A stretch of 64,000 nt of DNA, from NCBI GenBank assembly GCA_963788115.1, contig CAWBFD010000002.1, positions 930,001 through 994,000 of the forward strand, written 5' to 3'. The translations under genes were made by a program, and so were the position numbers. Each line of letters begins with the position of its first letter. The first letter of the stretch is position 1. Positions 46,395-54,753 of this stretch are shown here, piece after piece. The DNA is from CAWBFD01 sp963788115. GTDB taxonomy: Bacteria > Actinomycetota > Thermoleophilia > Solirubrobacterales > 70-9. The notes below the pieces were generated by a model. It was not told the DNA's origin, searched no databases, and was given only the letters and a program-made list of their open reading frames with translations.

Positions 46395-47903
46395 TTACGC
46401 AGCCTCGGAGTAGGCCGGCTCGGCTTCCTCCGTCTCGGCCGCTACGCCCTCCTCCTGTGGGACCGTCGCGGGACGCAGCACGGTCAGGGCGATACCGACA
46501 GCGGCGGCCACCAGTCCGGCGCCGATGATGAACGCCAGGTGGTAGCCACCGGTCAACGCGGAGGCGGTGGCCTCGCCAGCTGAAAGCAGGGTGTCCGTGC
46601 GCGTGGTCGAGAGGGTGGCGAGGACGGCGAGGCCGAGCGCCCCTCCGACCTGCAGGGTGGTGTTGACCAGGCCGGAGGCGAGGCCCGACTCGCTCGGACC
46701 GACCCCCGACATCGCCAGTGTCATGAGCGAGGGGAAGGAGAGGCCGGCGCCGAGGCCGAGCAGCACCATCGAGGGCAGGACGTCCGCCACGTACCCGGCA
46801 TCCACCGGGACCCGGGCGAAGAGCGCCAATCCCGCGGCGATCAGCAGCAGGCCGGGGAGCAAGGTGGCCCTGGCCCCGTAGCGCAGGTTGAGGCGAGCGG
46901 AGAAGCCGAGCGAGAGCGTGCCGATGATCACCGTGACCGGCAGGAAGGCGAGGCCGACCTCGAGCGCGTCGTAGCCCAGCACCTGCTGCAGGTAGAGCGC
47001 GCCAAGGAAGAACATCCCGAACATGCCCGCGACCATCAGAGCCTGGATCACGTTTGCCCCGGACATGTTTCGCGAGCGGAAGATGCGCAGCGGCACCAGC
47101 GGGTTGGGGGTGCGGGACTCGCGGACGACGAACGCGCCGAGCAGCGCCAGCGAGGCGGTGCCGAACCCGAGCGTGTGAGGTGAGCCCCAGCCGTAGTCGC
47201 TGGCCTCGACGATCGTGTAGACGCCGAGCATCAGGGAGATCACGATGAGCGCCGCGCCGAGCACGTCAGCGCCCCGGCCGAGTCCGATCCCCGCGTCTCG
47301 CTCGAGCAGCCTCGCTGCCAGCAGCCCGGTCGCGAGCGCGATCGGGAGGTTGACGAAGAAGATCCAGTGCCAGTTGATCGCTTCGGTGAGGACGCCGCCA
47401 GCGAGCAGCCCGATCGATCCGCCGGCAGAAGCTACGAAGCTGTAGACGCCGATCGCCGTCGCCCGCTCCCGCGGCTCCGGGAACATGGTCACGATCATCC
47501 CGAGGATCACGGCCGAGGTCATCGCGCCGCCCGCGCCCTGAACGAACCGTGCCCCGACCAGGACCTCCTGGCTCTGCGCGAATCCGCAGAGCAGTGATGC
47601 GGCGGTGAACACCGCGAGGCCGATCATGAAGATGAGCTTGCGGCCGACCAGGTCCCCCAGGCGACCGGCAAGCAGGAGAAGGCCGCCGAAAGCGATCAGA
47701 TAGGCATTGACGACCCAGGCGAGGCTCGACTGCGAGAAGCCGAGATCACTTTGAATCGACGGCAACGCCACGTTCACGATGGTTGCGTCGAGGACGATCA
47801 TCAGCATCCCGACGCACAGGACCACGAGCGCGATCCAGCGACTGCCATCCGCCCGCCTCTGCTCTATGCTGTGGTTCGTCAGCTGCACAAGGATCGTCAC
47901 CAT
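46395..47903 (-). CDS. MFS exporter, DHA2 (EmrB/QacA) family, 14 TM
   Basis: A 502-residue proton-coupled drug exporter of the 14-TM type. Motif A appears as LLAGRLGDLVGRKLIF, the DHA2 motif as VLDATIVNVALPSIQSDLG (about 31-49) and motif C as SFVASAGGSIGLLAGGVL. The C-terminal tail is acidic. The ATG at 47903 faces the divergent MarR regulator about 30 bp away, the usual layout of a repressor-controlled efflux pump. Frames extending past 47903 run antisense through the regulator and are not real. Confidence 0.92.
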   Translation of the reverse strand: MVTILVQLTNHSIEQRRADGSRWIALVVLCVGMLMIVLDATIVNVALPSIQSDLGFSQSSLAWVVNAYLIAFGGLLLLAGRLGDLVGRKLIFMIGLAVFTAASLLCGFAQSQEVLVGARFVQGAGGAMTSAVILGMIVTMFPEPRERATAIGVYSFVASAGGSIGLLAGGVLTEAINWHWIFFVNLPIALATGLLAARLLERDAGIGLGRGADVLGAALIVISLMLGVYTIVEASDYGWGSPHTLGFGTASLALLGAFVVRESRTPNPLVPLRIFRSRNMSGANVIQALMVAGMFGMFFLGALYLQQVLGYDALEVGLAFLPVTVIIGTLSLGFSARLNLRYGARATLLPGLLLIAAGLALFARVPVDAGYVADVLPSMVLLGLGAGLSFPSLMTLAMSGVGPSESGLASGLVNTTLQVGGALGLAVLATLSTTRTDTLLSAGEATASALTGGYHLAFIIGAGLVAAAVGIALTVLRPATVPQEEGVAAETEEAEPAYSEAA

Positions 47904-47933
47904 ATCATGGATTATCATTAAGTGGTGATTCTG

Positions 47934-48392
47934 ATGCAGCAAGGGACGATCAATCGAGAGATGAGGACTGCGCCCGTACAGGGCTCGATGAACCTGCTGA
48001 CCCGGCTCTCGCGGGTCCTCTATCGCCGTGCCACGGAGGACGTCATCGGTCTCCGCATGAAGCCGTTCATCGCGCTCGACTATCTGCGGGAGCAGGGGCC
48101 GGTGAGTCAGCAGCAGTTCGGCCGGGACCTGATGCTCGACCCGAACAACGCCGTGATCCTGCTGAACGACCTCGAGCAGGCGGGCTACGTCGGGCGCCGG
48201 CGCGACCCGGCCGACCGCCGCCGCCACATCGTCGAGATCACGTCCGCCGGCGCCCGCGCCGCGGAGCACGCCGAGCACAAGCTGGAGACAGTGGAGGACG
48301 AGGTGCTCGGCAGGCTGAGCGCGGCCGAGCGCTCGAAGCTGCGCGACCTCCTCGCGAAGGCGCTGGAGGGCGATCGAGGCGAGGCCGACTAG
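47934..48392 (+). CDS. MarR-family transcriptional regulator
   Basis: A 152-residue winged-helix regulator. The HTH region reads GPVSQQQFGRDLMLDPNNAVILLNDLE and the wing YVGRRRDPADRRRHIVEIT, followed by the dimerisation helix. It is divergent from the MFS exporter and probably represses it. The intergenic segment (47904-47933) is AT-rich and holds ATCA/TGAT half-sites and overlapping -10 elements for both genes. Other possible starts are GTG 47922 and ATG 47961, none with a good SD. Confidence 0.88.
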   Translation: MQQGTINREMRTAPVQGSMNLLTRLSRVLYRRATEDVIGLRMKPFIALDYLREQGPVSQQQFGRDLMLDPNNAVILLNDLEQAGYVGRRRDPADRRRHIVEITSAGARAAEHAEHKLETVEDEVLGRLSAAERSKLRDLLAKALEGDRGEAD

Positions 48393-48458
48393 GCTCCGAA
48401 CGGGCGTTCCTGGACGGCGCCTCTGCCGACCATCGCCGAGTGGTCGGCGCCGACGATC

Positions 48459-49277
48459 ATGAATGCCGTGCTCGTGCTGGTGGCGATCCTCATCCTGGCG
48501 GTCTTCCTCGCCTGGGCCTTACAGCGCCGGCTGATCTATCTGCCCGTCCCCGCGGCAGTGCCACCGGTCGCGGAGCTGCTCCCGGGCGCGCGCGAGGTGA
48601 CGCTCGAGACCACGGATGGCCTCAGGCTCGGCGCCTGGTTCCTCCCGGCCGCCGAGCCCGGCCGCGCGATGACGGTCTTGGTTGCGAACGGCAACGCCGG
48701 CAATCGCTCCATGCGAGCGCCGCTCGCAGGCGGGCTCGCCCGCGCGGGTTTCGCCGTGCTGCTCTTCGACTACCGGGGCTACGGCGGTAATCCCGGCCGG
48801 CCGACCGAGGCCGGGCTTGCGCGCGACGCCCGGGCCGCCCACCGGTTCGCAACCGAGGAGGCGCGCGTGGCGCCGGAGCGCCTCCTCTATTACGGCGAGA
48901 GCCTCGGCGCGGCCGTGGTGACCGAGCTTGCGACCGAGCACCCACCGGCCGGGCTCGTGCTTCGCTCGCCGTTCTCGGACCTCGCCTCGGTTGGGCGAGT
49001 TCATTACCCGTTCCTCCCGGTCAGGACGCTTCTCCGGGATCGGTTCCCGGTGGTCGATCAGATCGCCAGCGTCAACGTGCCCACCACGGTCGTCTATGGC
49101 TCGAGCGACTCGATCGTGCCGCCCGACCAGAGCCGCGCTGTCGCCGAGGCCGCCGCGGGTCCGACCCGCGTGGTCGAGATCCCAGGCGCCGATCACAACG
49201 ATCCCGAGCTGCTCGACGGCGAGGAGCTGATCGCCGCGGTCGTCGCGCTCGCCGATCGCGTCGGCCACGCGAGTTGA
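48459..49277 (+). CDS. Membrane-anchored alpha/beta hydrolase (BEM46/ABHD-like)
   Basis: A 272-residue hydrolase with an N-terminal TM anchor (about 3-22). Seen are LVANGNAGNRSMR (oxyanion region), FDYRGYGGNPG, the nucleophile Ser in YYGESLGAAV, the acid in VVYGSSDSIVPP and the His in IPGADHND. This matches the ABHD13/BEM46 group, serine hydrolases with uncertain substrates. It follows the MarR gene by 66 bp and is convergent with the DksA-like gene, the palindromic repeat lying between. Confidence 0.88.
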   Translation: MNAVLVLVAILILAVFLAWALQRRLIYLPVPAAVPPVAELLPGAREVTLETTDGLRLGAWFLPAAEPGRAMTVLVANGNAGNRSMRAPLAGGLARAGFAVLLFDYRGYGGNPGRPTEAGLARDARAAHRFATEEARVAPERLLYYGESLGAAVVTELATEHPPAGLVLRSPFSDLASVGRVHYPFLPVRTLLRDRFPVVDQIASVNVPTTVVYGSSDSIVPPDQSRAVAEAAAGPTRVVEIPGADHNDPELLDGEELIAAVVALADRVGHAS

Positions 49278-49317
49278 GATGGGCATGGTGTGGGGTAGCC
49301 ACGATGTGCCCTCGATT

Positions 49318-49352
49318 GTCGAGTTCTGGCCGCTATGCGATTAAAACTCGAC
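49318..49352. repeat. 35-bp palindromic intergenic repeat, copy B
   Basis: GTCGAGTT, 7 nt, CTATGC, 6 nt, AACTCGAC. The arms extend to 10 bp (TTGTCGAGTT and AACTCGACAA). The centre also forms CGC-TAT-GCG. It sits between convergent hydrolase and DksA-like genes. Confidence 0.8.
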
Positions 49353-49420
49353 AAACGGCCCGGGGATCACTGAGCCGGATACTCCGCTCGGCCCAACGCG
49401 ATGCGAGTGGGCGCAGCGGG

Positions 49421-49801
49421 CTAAAGCGCGCGCCCGTGGGTGCGCTCGTAGCGCTCCTGCTCCTCCGGGGTGCGCTCGGCCCAGGGAATCGTCTCCAGGC
49501 GCTTGGCCGGAATCGGCTCGCCGCTCTCGACCGAGAAGCCGTAGGTACCGTCCTCGAGCCGCCTCTCGGCGCGCTCGATGGCCTCCAGCTCGGCGCGGTT
49601 CTGCGCCGCCAGAGCGTCGTCGACCTGTTTGTCCTCGATCAGCTCGCCGTCCTCGAAAGGATCCGTGCTGGTCTCGATCTCCTCGAGCTCGCTCGTGCGC
49701 ACCCGCTTCAGATCGGCGAGCGCGCGCTCGATTCGCTCGCGCTCCTGCTGCAGGCGCTTGCGGGCGTGCGCCTCGTCGATCGGGGGCTCCCTCGTGCTCA
49801 T
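49421..49801 (-). CDS. DksA/TraR-like protein lacking zinc cysteines
   Basis: A 126-residue protein. A long coiled-coil N-terminal region (about 10-80) is followed by LEDGTYGFSVESGEPIPAKRLETIPW. This is the DksA/TraR C-terminal motif, but with the CxxC positions occupied by Ser and other residues, so no zinc site is present. DksA-type proteins enter the RNA polymerase secondary channel. A cysteine-free form could still do so, but this is unproven. SD GAGGTG is close before the ATG at 49801. Confidence 0.82.
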   Translation of the reverse strand: MSTREPPIDEAHARKRLQQERERIERALADLKRVRTSELEEIETSTDPFEDGELIEDKQVDDALAAQNRAELEAIERAERRLEDGTYGFSVESGEPIPAKRLETIPWAERTPEEQERYERTHGRAL

Positions 49802-49862
49802 CTACACACCTCGTGTATCACAGGATCGGGCCGCGCGGCAGGGACCATAGGTGCCGAGGGGC

Positions 49863-50571
49863 TCAGTCCTCCTCGACGACCCCGCCGGGAAAGGATGCCG
49901 TGAGCACCTGCCCGGGGCGTTCCCCGAGCAGGCGGATCGACGCGACGTCGTAGAGGTTGACGGGAAGCGCTCCGCCCCAGCTGCCGTAACGATCGAGCTC
50001 CAGCGATCGAAGCGGAATCGTGCGGCCGTTCCTCGTCACCAGCTCGGCGCCGGTGACACCGTCGCGATGCGCGCGAGTCGACGGTGACCAGGAGCCACGA
50101 CGGTGACCCCTGGTAGCCGAACGCCACCCCGCCGTCGGCCCCTGTTCCATCCGCGAGCGTCTCGGCCTGGAAGTACTGACCGTCTGCCCGCGCGAGAGCC
50201 TCGCGATAGCGCTCGGCGGTTTGGTGGTCGTCGCGGTAGACGCCGATCAAGGCGGCGGCGGTGACGGCCACTGCGGCCAGTGCCGGGCCGAGGCGCGGTG
50301 CCAGCCAGCGCGGGGTCAGCCAGCTGGGCCGGCGGCGACGGTCGGGCTCTCGCATCCCGAGCGCATCGACAACGCGCGACTCGAAGCCCACCGGGGGCTC
50401 CTCGACCGGCGCCAGCATCAGGAGCTCGTCGGCAATCTCGGAGAGCTGCTCCACGAGGCGCCGGCACTCTGGGCATTCCGACAGGTGGCGGAGCGCATCG
50501 GCGCGCTCCTCGCCGTCGGCGATGCCGAGGGCGATCTCGGGGGCCAGATCCCGCATCTGCTCACAGCTCAT
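49863..50571 (-). CDS. Anti-sigma factor (zinc-finger type), one extra base at about 50070
   Basis: The start reads MSCEQMRDLAPEIALG, with the ZAS-type HLSECPECRRLVEQL (about 29-43). A TM helix follows (about 95-112, PALAAVAVTAAALIGVY), then an extracytoplasmic domain. The frame breaks near 50070: the upstream part runs to SPSWLLVTVDSR, and the other frame continues HRDGVTGAELVTRNG to ASFPGGVVEED at 49863. One extra base within GCGCGC explains it. Without it the product has about 235 residues. The start overlaps the end of the sigma gene by 11 nt, so this is its cognate anti-sigma factor. Confidence 0.78.
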
Positions 50572-51127
50572 GGTCGGTCTCCAGTGACTCGTGCAGCTTC
50601 AGCATCGCGGCACGGATCCGGGTCTTGGCGGTGCCCAGCGGGATCTCCTCGAGCTCGCTGACCTCCCGCGCCGTCCGCCCGAGGTAGGCGGCGAGAAACA
50701 GTGCCCTTCGCTGGTCGTGCGGAAGCTCCGCGATCGCCCCGCGCACGCGCTCGCGCTCATCCGGCTGAGGGCCCTCATCCGCAGGGCTTCCGGCGATGCC
50801 CGCTCGCTGAAGCCTGCCGGCGACGACCTCCGGGTCGAGCGGCTCGGCGCGCTTCAGCCGAATCACGTCGATGGCGAGGTTGCGGGCGATCGTCAGCAGC
50901 CAGGTGGCGACCCGGCCACGACGCGGATCGTAGGTGCGGGCGTGCTTCCAGGCCCGCACGAATGTCTCCTGGGCCACGTCCTCGGCGGCGCCCTCATCGC
51001 GCACGATCGTCAGCACCAGGCCGTAGACCCGTGCCTGGAAGCGCCGGGTGAATGCCGCCGCGGCGTCCGCGTCGCCTGCCGCGAGACCGGCCAGGAGCGC
51101 TTCGTCTGAGAGCGATGACAGGGCCAC
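50561..51127 (-). CDS. ECF RNA polymerase sigma factor
   Basis: A 188-residue ECF sigma factor, RpoE/SigK-like. Region 2 shows FQARVYGLVLTIVRD, VAQETFVRAWKHARTYDP and VATWLLTIARNLAIDVIR. Region 4 shows LPHDQRRALFLAAYLGRTA and LGTAKTRIRAAMLKL. It is cotranscribed with an overlapping anti-sigma gene. GTG at 51127 (or 51130) follows TATAAA and GAGG closely; CTCGT-ATAA-ACGAG over the start region is an imperfect palindrome that may be an operator. The divergent lipoprotein gene may belong to the regulon. Confidence 0.92.
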   Translation of the reverse strand: MALSSLSDEALLAGLAAGDADAAAAFTRRFQARVYGLVLTIVRDEGAAEDVAQETFVRAWKHARTYDPRRGRVATWLLTIARNLAIDVIRLKRAEPLDPEVVAGRLQRAGIAGSPADEGPQPDERERVRGAIAELPHDQRRALFLAAYLGRTAREVSELEEIPLGTAKTRIRAAMLKLHESLETDHEL

Positions 51128-51225
51128 CACCTCGTTTATACGAGCGGGGAGCGCGGAGGGATTGCCCGTGGGGGGGATGGGTCGCCCGGGCAATCCCTTT
51201 GGCGCCACCGACCGTAGAACGGAGC

Positions 51226-51768
51226 ATGACACTCACAATCAAACAATCGATGACGGTTGTCCTCGCGATCGGCGCGGCGGCGCTCACGCTTGCCGCCTGC
51301 GGTGGCGACGAGGGCGAAGACAGCTCGGCCGCAAGCGCATCGGCCCCCGCAGCCGGTTCCGACGTCGTGTCGGTCCAGAGCGTGGACGGGATGGACGTCC
51401 TGGTCGACTCCGAAGGACGAACGCTCTACAGCGCGGACGTGGAGCGCGAGCGGATCATGTGCGCAGACGCGTGCACGTCGTTCTGGGATCCGGCCCTCGC
51501 TTCGAACGACGAGGCGCGGTCGGCCTCCGCGGATCTCGGAATCGACCTCGCGGTGGTCGAGCGTCCCGACGGAGAGCAGCAGCTGAGTCTCGAGGGACTG
51601 CCGCTCTACAGCTTCACCGAGGAGGATCCAGGTCAGCTCGAGGGCGACGGCTTCGTCGATGACTTCGACGGCACCCACTTCGAGTGGGAGGCGGCCGCGG
51701 CACCCGGCGGAGCGGGCGCGTCGAGCTCGGAGCCCCCGAGCGAGAGCTCCGGCGACAGCCTCTACTGA
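51226..51768 (+). CDS. Lipoprotein with Lipoprotein_15 repeat
   Basis: A 180-residue lipoprotein: signal peptide with lipobox LAAC (Cys25), then an acidic linker. Two Lipoprotein_15 units follow: VLVDSEGRTLYSADVER with MCADACTSFWDPAL, and LPLYSFTEEDPGQ with FDGTHFEWEA. The C-terminus is Ser/Glu-rich. Proteins of this type are surface lipoproteins of unknown role, sometimes linked to redox. GGAGC precedes the ATG at 51226. It is divergent from the ECF sigma/anti-sigma pair and may be controlled by it. Confidence 0.88.
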   Translation: MTLTIKQSMTVVLAIGAAALTLAACGGDEGEDSSAASASAPAAGSDVVSVQSVDGMDVLVDSEGRTLYSADVERERIMCADACTSFWDPALASNDEARSASADLGIDLAVVERPDGEQQLSLEGLPLYSFTEEDPGQLEGDGFVDDFDGTHFEWEAAAAPGGAGASSSEPPSESSGDSLY

Positions 51769-51771
51769 GAG

Positions 51772-52338
51772 ATGACTCGGATGCACGCCGTTGATCGAGC
51801 CAAGGCGCTGGCCCGAGCCGCGATGCAGGCCGAGGCGCCCATGCCGGCCCAACCTCGCCCGCTGACGACCTCACCCCAGTCGCGCAGCGGGCGGGGCTCG
51901 GCCTGGCTTGCCGCGCGGGTCGGGGTCACCGCGCGGATCGTCGGGGCGCTGTCACTGCTGGCGGTGGGCGCCGTCCATCTGCAGCAGTACTTCGAGCTCT
52001 ACTCCGAGATCCCCACGATCGGAACGCTGTTCGTGTTGAACTTCATCGGGGCGGCGGTCCTCGGGTTCGGCCTTCTCGCTCCGCTCGAGCGCCTTCTCGG
52101 CCGCGTCGGTGGAGCCCTCCTCGTGCTCACGGCACTCGGCGGCATCATGCTTGCCGCGACCTCGTTCGTGTTCCTGTGGATCAGCGAGCGCACGCCGCTG
52201 TTCGGGTTCATGGAGCCGGGCTACGACCCCGAGGCGATCCTGGCCTCGAGGATCGCCGAGGTGGCGACGATGGTGTTCCTGGGTGGGTTCCTGGCGGCTC
52301 GCATGCTGCGCACCGGACAGCATCCGGTATCCCGATGA
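51772..52338 (+). CDS. Hypothetical four-TM membrane protein
   Basis: A 188-residue protein: about 50 hydrophilic residues (Ala/Pro/Arg-rich) and then four hydrophobic segments at about 53-72, 84-105, 112-136 and 158-178. VGAVHLQQYFELYSEIPTIG in the first loop is a pattern seen in unnamed actinobacterial membrane proteins. It begins 3 nt after the lipoprotein stop, so the two are cotranscribed, both downstream of the ECF-associated promoter region. Function unknown. Confidence 0.72.
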   Translation: MTRMHAVDRAKALARAAMQAEAPMPAQPRPLTTSPQSRSGRGSAWLAARVGVTARIVGALSLLAVGAVHLQQYFELYSEIPTIGTLFVLNFIGAAVLGFGLLAPLERLLGRVGGALLVLTALGGIMLAATSFVFLWISERTPLFGFMEPGYDPEAILASRIAEVATMVFLGGFLAARMLRTGQHPVSR

Positions 52339-52403
52339 CGCGCTCGCTCATTCGTCTAGTCGATCATGCCCTTGCGGCGCTACCCGCCCGCCGCGCCGAG
52401 TCG

Positions 52404-52781
52404 TCAGCCGAACTGAAAGAGGGCGAGCATGTTGCCCTCGCTGTCCTTGAACCAAGCGGCCCTGTCGCCGCCGGGTTGGGTCGCGATGCCGTCCACCGTT
52501 CTGAGCTCTGGCATGTCGTACTCCTCGAAAATGACGCCGCGGGACCTCAGCTGGGCGACCGTGGCCTCTATGTCCGCGACCTCGATCCCAGCCTGCGTAT
52601 GCCCACCGCGGCTCGAGATGGAGGTTGGGAACACGAAGAAGGCCGACCCGTCGCCGCACTCGTACCTCAACTCGTCGGGTAGTTCTTGCGGCATCAGGCC
52701 GAGCTTCTCGGCGTAGAAGCGCTTCGCGCGGTCGAGGTCGGTGGCTGGAAGCGCGGCGTAGACACGGCATTGGTCGATCAT
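52404..52781 (-). CDS. VOC-family (glyoxalase-like) protein
   Basis: A 125-residue vicinal-oxygen-chelate protein. It shows VYAALPATDLDRAKRFYAEK (about 6-25), the mid-strand FFVFPTSISSRGGHTQAG, and the ending AAWFKDSEGNMLALFQFG with the usual metal-ligand Glu. Substrate unknown. GAGAGGAAG precedes the ATG at 52781. It is divergent from the Ldh2-type dehydrogenase with 46 bp between them. Confidence 0.86.
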   Translation of the reverse strand: MIDQCRVYAALPATDLDRAKRFYAEKLGLMPQELPDELRYECGDGSAFFVFPTSISSRGGHTQAGIEVADIEATVAQLRSRGVIFEEYDMPELRTVDGIATQPGGDRAAWFKDSEGNMLALFQFG

Positions 52782-52827
52782 GGCTTCCTCTCGTGACCTG
52801 GGTAGCGTGGGGGACTGATCGAGAGCA

Positions 52828-53922
52828 ATGGTGACGGCTGAGCCGATGGCCAACGACGAGTTCGAAGGCGCGCGGCTGGTGCGGATCGAAGACCTGCGAC
52901 GCTGTCTCGCCAGTGCCTTCGGGCGCCTTCGACTCCCGCGAGAGAGCGCCGACGGACTGGGCGAGCTCCTGGTCGACTCCGAGCTCCGCGGCCACCCCGA
53001 CCACGGGGTCGCGGCGCTCGAGGTCCTGGCCAACTTCTACCGGGACGGCGAGCTCAACCCTCGTCCGCGCGTGCGCACCCTGCAGGAGACGGACGGCGCG
53101 ATCCTCCTCGACGGGGATCGCGGCTGTGGGCCCGCCGCGCCGACACGCGCGATGCGGTGGTGCATCGAGCGTGCCCGCGAGCGCAAGGGCATGGCCGTCG
53201 CCGCGATCCGGGACTGGCAGCTTCTGGTCGCCGCGCCCTTCGCCAGACTGGCCGCCGAGGCCGGCGTGATCGGCTTCGCCTGCACCAACTTCATTCCGGT
53301 GGTCGCTCCGCCCGGCGGTCGGACGGCGGTCCTCGGCACCAACCCGTTCGCGTACGGCCTTCCCGCTCAGCGCCATCCGCCCGTGGTCCTGGACATCGCC
53401 ACGACGGTGAGCTCGATGCAGAAGGTCCGCGTCGCCGCCCAGCAGGGCAAGGCGCTGCCGGAAGGGGTCATCCTCGATCAGGCCGGGCGCCCGATCACCG
53501 ACCCGGAGGGGTTCCTCGAGGGTGGGTTGATGGCTCCGCTGGGCGCCCCGAACGCCCCACACAAGGGCTTCGGCCTCGCGTTGTTGATCGATGCGTTGGC
53601 CGGCGTGTTGAGCGGGGCCGGATTCGCGCGCGGGGTGGCCGACGGCGCGCCGGGGAATCTGCTCTGGGCCCTCGACGTTGAGGCGTTTCTGCCTCGGCAG
53701 GAGTTCCTGGAGCGAATGGACGCGCAGATCGACCAGATCAAGCAGGGCGAGCGCCTTCCGGGCGTCGACGAGTTGCTCGTACCCGGCGAGCGTGGCCAGC
53801 GACGCTACCTCGAGCTCACCGCGCGCGGCGCGGTGCCGCTGGCACCATCCAGTTGGCAGATACTGGCGACCGGATGCGAGTCGCTGAGCGTTCCCCTGCC
53901 CAAGGTTCTGACAGCTGATTGA
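52828..53922 (+). CDS. Malate/L-lactate dehydrogenase family (Ldh2) oxidoreductase
   Basis: A 364-residue NAD(P)-dependent enzyme of the YbiC/YlbC/ComC-like Ldh2 family. Seen are SELRGHPDHGVAALE (His in the active site, about 52-66), MRWCIERARERKGMAVAAIR, FACTNFIPVVAPPGG, LGTNPFAYGLPA, VVLDIATTVSSMQKV and HKGFGLALLIDALAGVLSG. The natural substrate may be malate, lactate, ureidoglycolate or a sulfo-analogue; the sequence does not decide. The ATG has GAGAG upstream. Confidence 0.9.
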   Translation: MVTAEPMANDEFEGARLVRIEDLRRCLASAFGRLRLPRESADGLGELLVDSELRGHPDHGVAALEVLANFYRDGELNPRPRVRTLQETDGAILLDGDRGCGPAAPTRAMRWCIERARERKGMAVAAIRDWQLLVAAPFARLAAEAGVIGFACTNFIPVVAPPGGRTAVLGTNPFAYGLPAQRHPPVVLDIATTVSSMQKVRVAAQQGKALPEGVILDQAGRPITDPEGFLEGGLMAPLGAPNAPHKGFGLALLIDALAGVLSGAGFARGVADGAPGNLLWALDVEAFLPRQEFLERMDAQIDQIKQGERLPGVDELLVPGERGQRRYLELTARGAVPLAPSSWQILATGCESLSVPLPKVLTAD

Positions 53923-53936
53923 CGCGTGCCCCCTGC

Positions 53937-54749
53937 TCAGTCGCTCGCCAGGATGGGGCCCCGACGGACGTGCGTCAGGGGGTCGGCGCCGCGGGCCGAG
54001 AGCTCCGCCGGCCAGTCGCGCGGATACTCCCCCAGGCTCCTGGTGTCCCCGCCCGGAACCCGAAGCTCCACTGAGATCCGCCCCGCGTTGGAGCGGATCA
54101 GGTTGTAGGCGGGGCTCGTGAAGGCACGAGTCCGAAGCGTGGAGACGGTCCCGGAGTGGACGAGCAGCATCCCGGCGAGCGGCCACACGTAGGGCACGTG
54201 CCGGTGGCCCATCAGGATCAGATCGACCTCCGCCTGGCGCAGCAGGGAGAGGACGTCGCCGGCGTCGAGCACCTGGTTTCTCTCGCGGCCCGTGCCCGGG
54301 ACCGGCATCAGATGGTGGTGGCAGACGAAGATCCGCAGGTCGGCGTCGCCGCGGAACCCCTCCTCGATCCAGCCGTAGTGCTCCCGCCCGATCTCCCCCT
54401 GGTCGAGGTCGGGCTTCGAGGAGTCGACCGCGACCAGCGCCACCTCGACGCCGTCGGAGCCCAACCGCAGGCGCGAGTCCCTGGGGCCGAAGGTCTCCTC
54501 GTACTGGATGTACCCGACGTGGCGCGCGTCATGGTTTCCCGGGACGATCACGAGGTTGGGGCAGTCGAGCGTGTCGAGCCGCTCCTTGGCCTCCTCGAAC
54601 TGGTCCGGATAGCCATCGTCGGTGACGTCCCCGGCGACGACGACCAGATCGGGCCTCGCCTGGTTGATCTCCGCGATCGCCGCGTCGAGGAGCGCCCGCT
54701 GGTAGCGCCCGCCGCCCGTATGGATGTCCGAGAGCTGGGCGATCAGCAT
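53937..54749 (-). CDS. Calcineurin-like metallophosphoesterase (CpdA-like)
   Basis: A 270-residue phosphoesterase with all the metal motifs: LSDIH (near the N-terminus, about 6-10), VVAGDVTDDGYP, VPGNHDARHVG, CHHHLMP and LMGHRHVPYVW. It resembles the 3',5'-cAMP phosphodiesterase CpdA family, but cyclic nucleotide activity is a guess. The ATG at 54749 is 4 nt after the regulator's stop. An in-frame GTG at 54767 would overlap the regulator. It is cotranscribed with the MmyB-type regulator. Confidence 0.9.
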   Translation of the reverse strand: MLIAQLSDIHTGGGRYQRALLDAAIAEINQARPDLVVVAGDVTDDGYPDQFEEAKERLDTLDCPNLVIVPGNHDARHVGYIQYEETFGPRDSRLRLGSDGVEVALVAVDSSKPDLDQGEIGREHYGWIEEGFRGDADLRIFVCHHHLMPVPGTGRERNQVLDAGDVLSLLRQAEVDLILMGHRHVPYVWPLAGMLLVHSGTVSTLRTRAFTSPAYNLIRSNAGRISVELRVPGGDTRSLGEYPRDWPAELSARGADPLTHVRRGPILASD

Positions 54750-54753
54750 GCTT

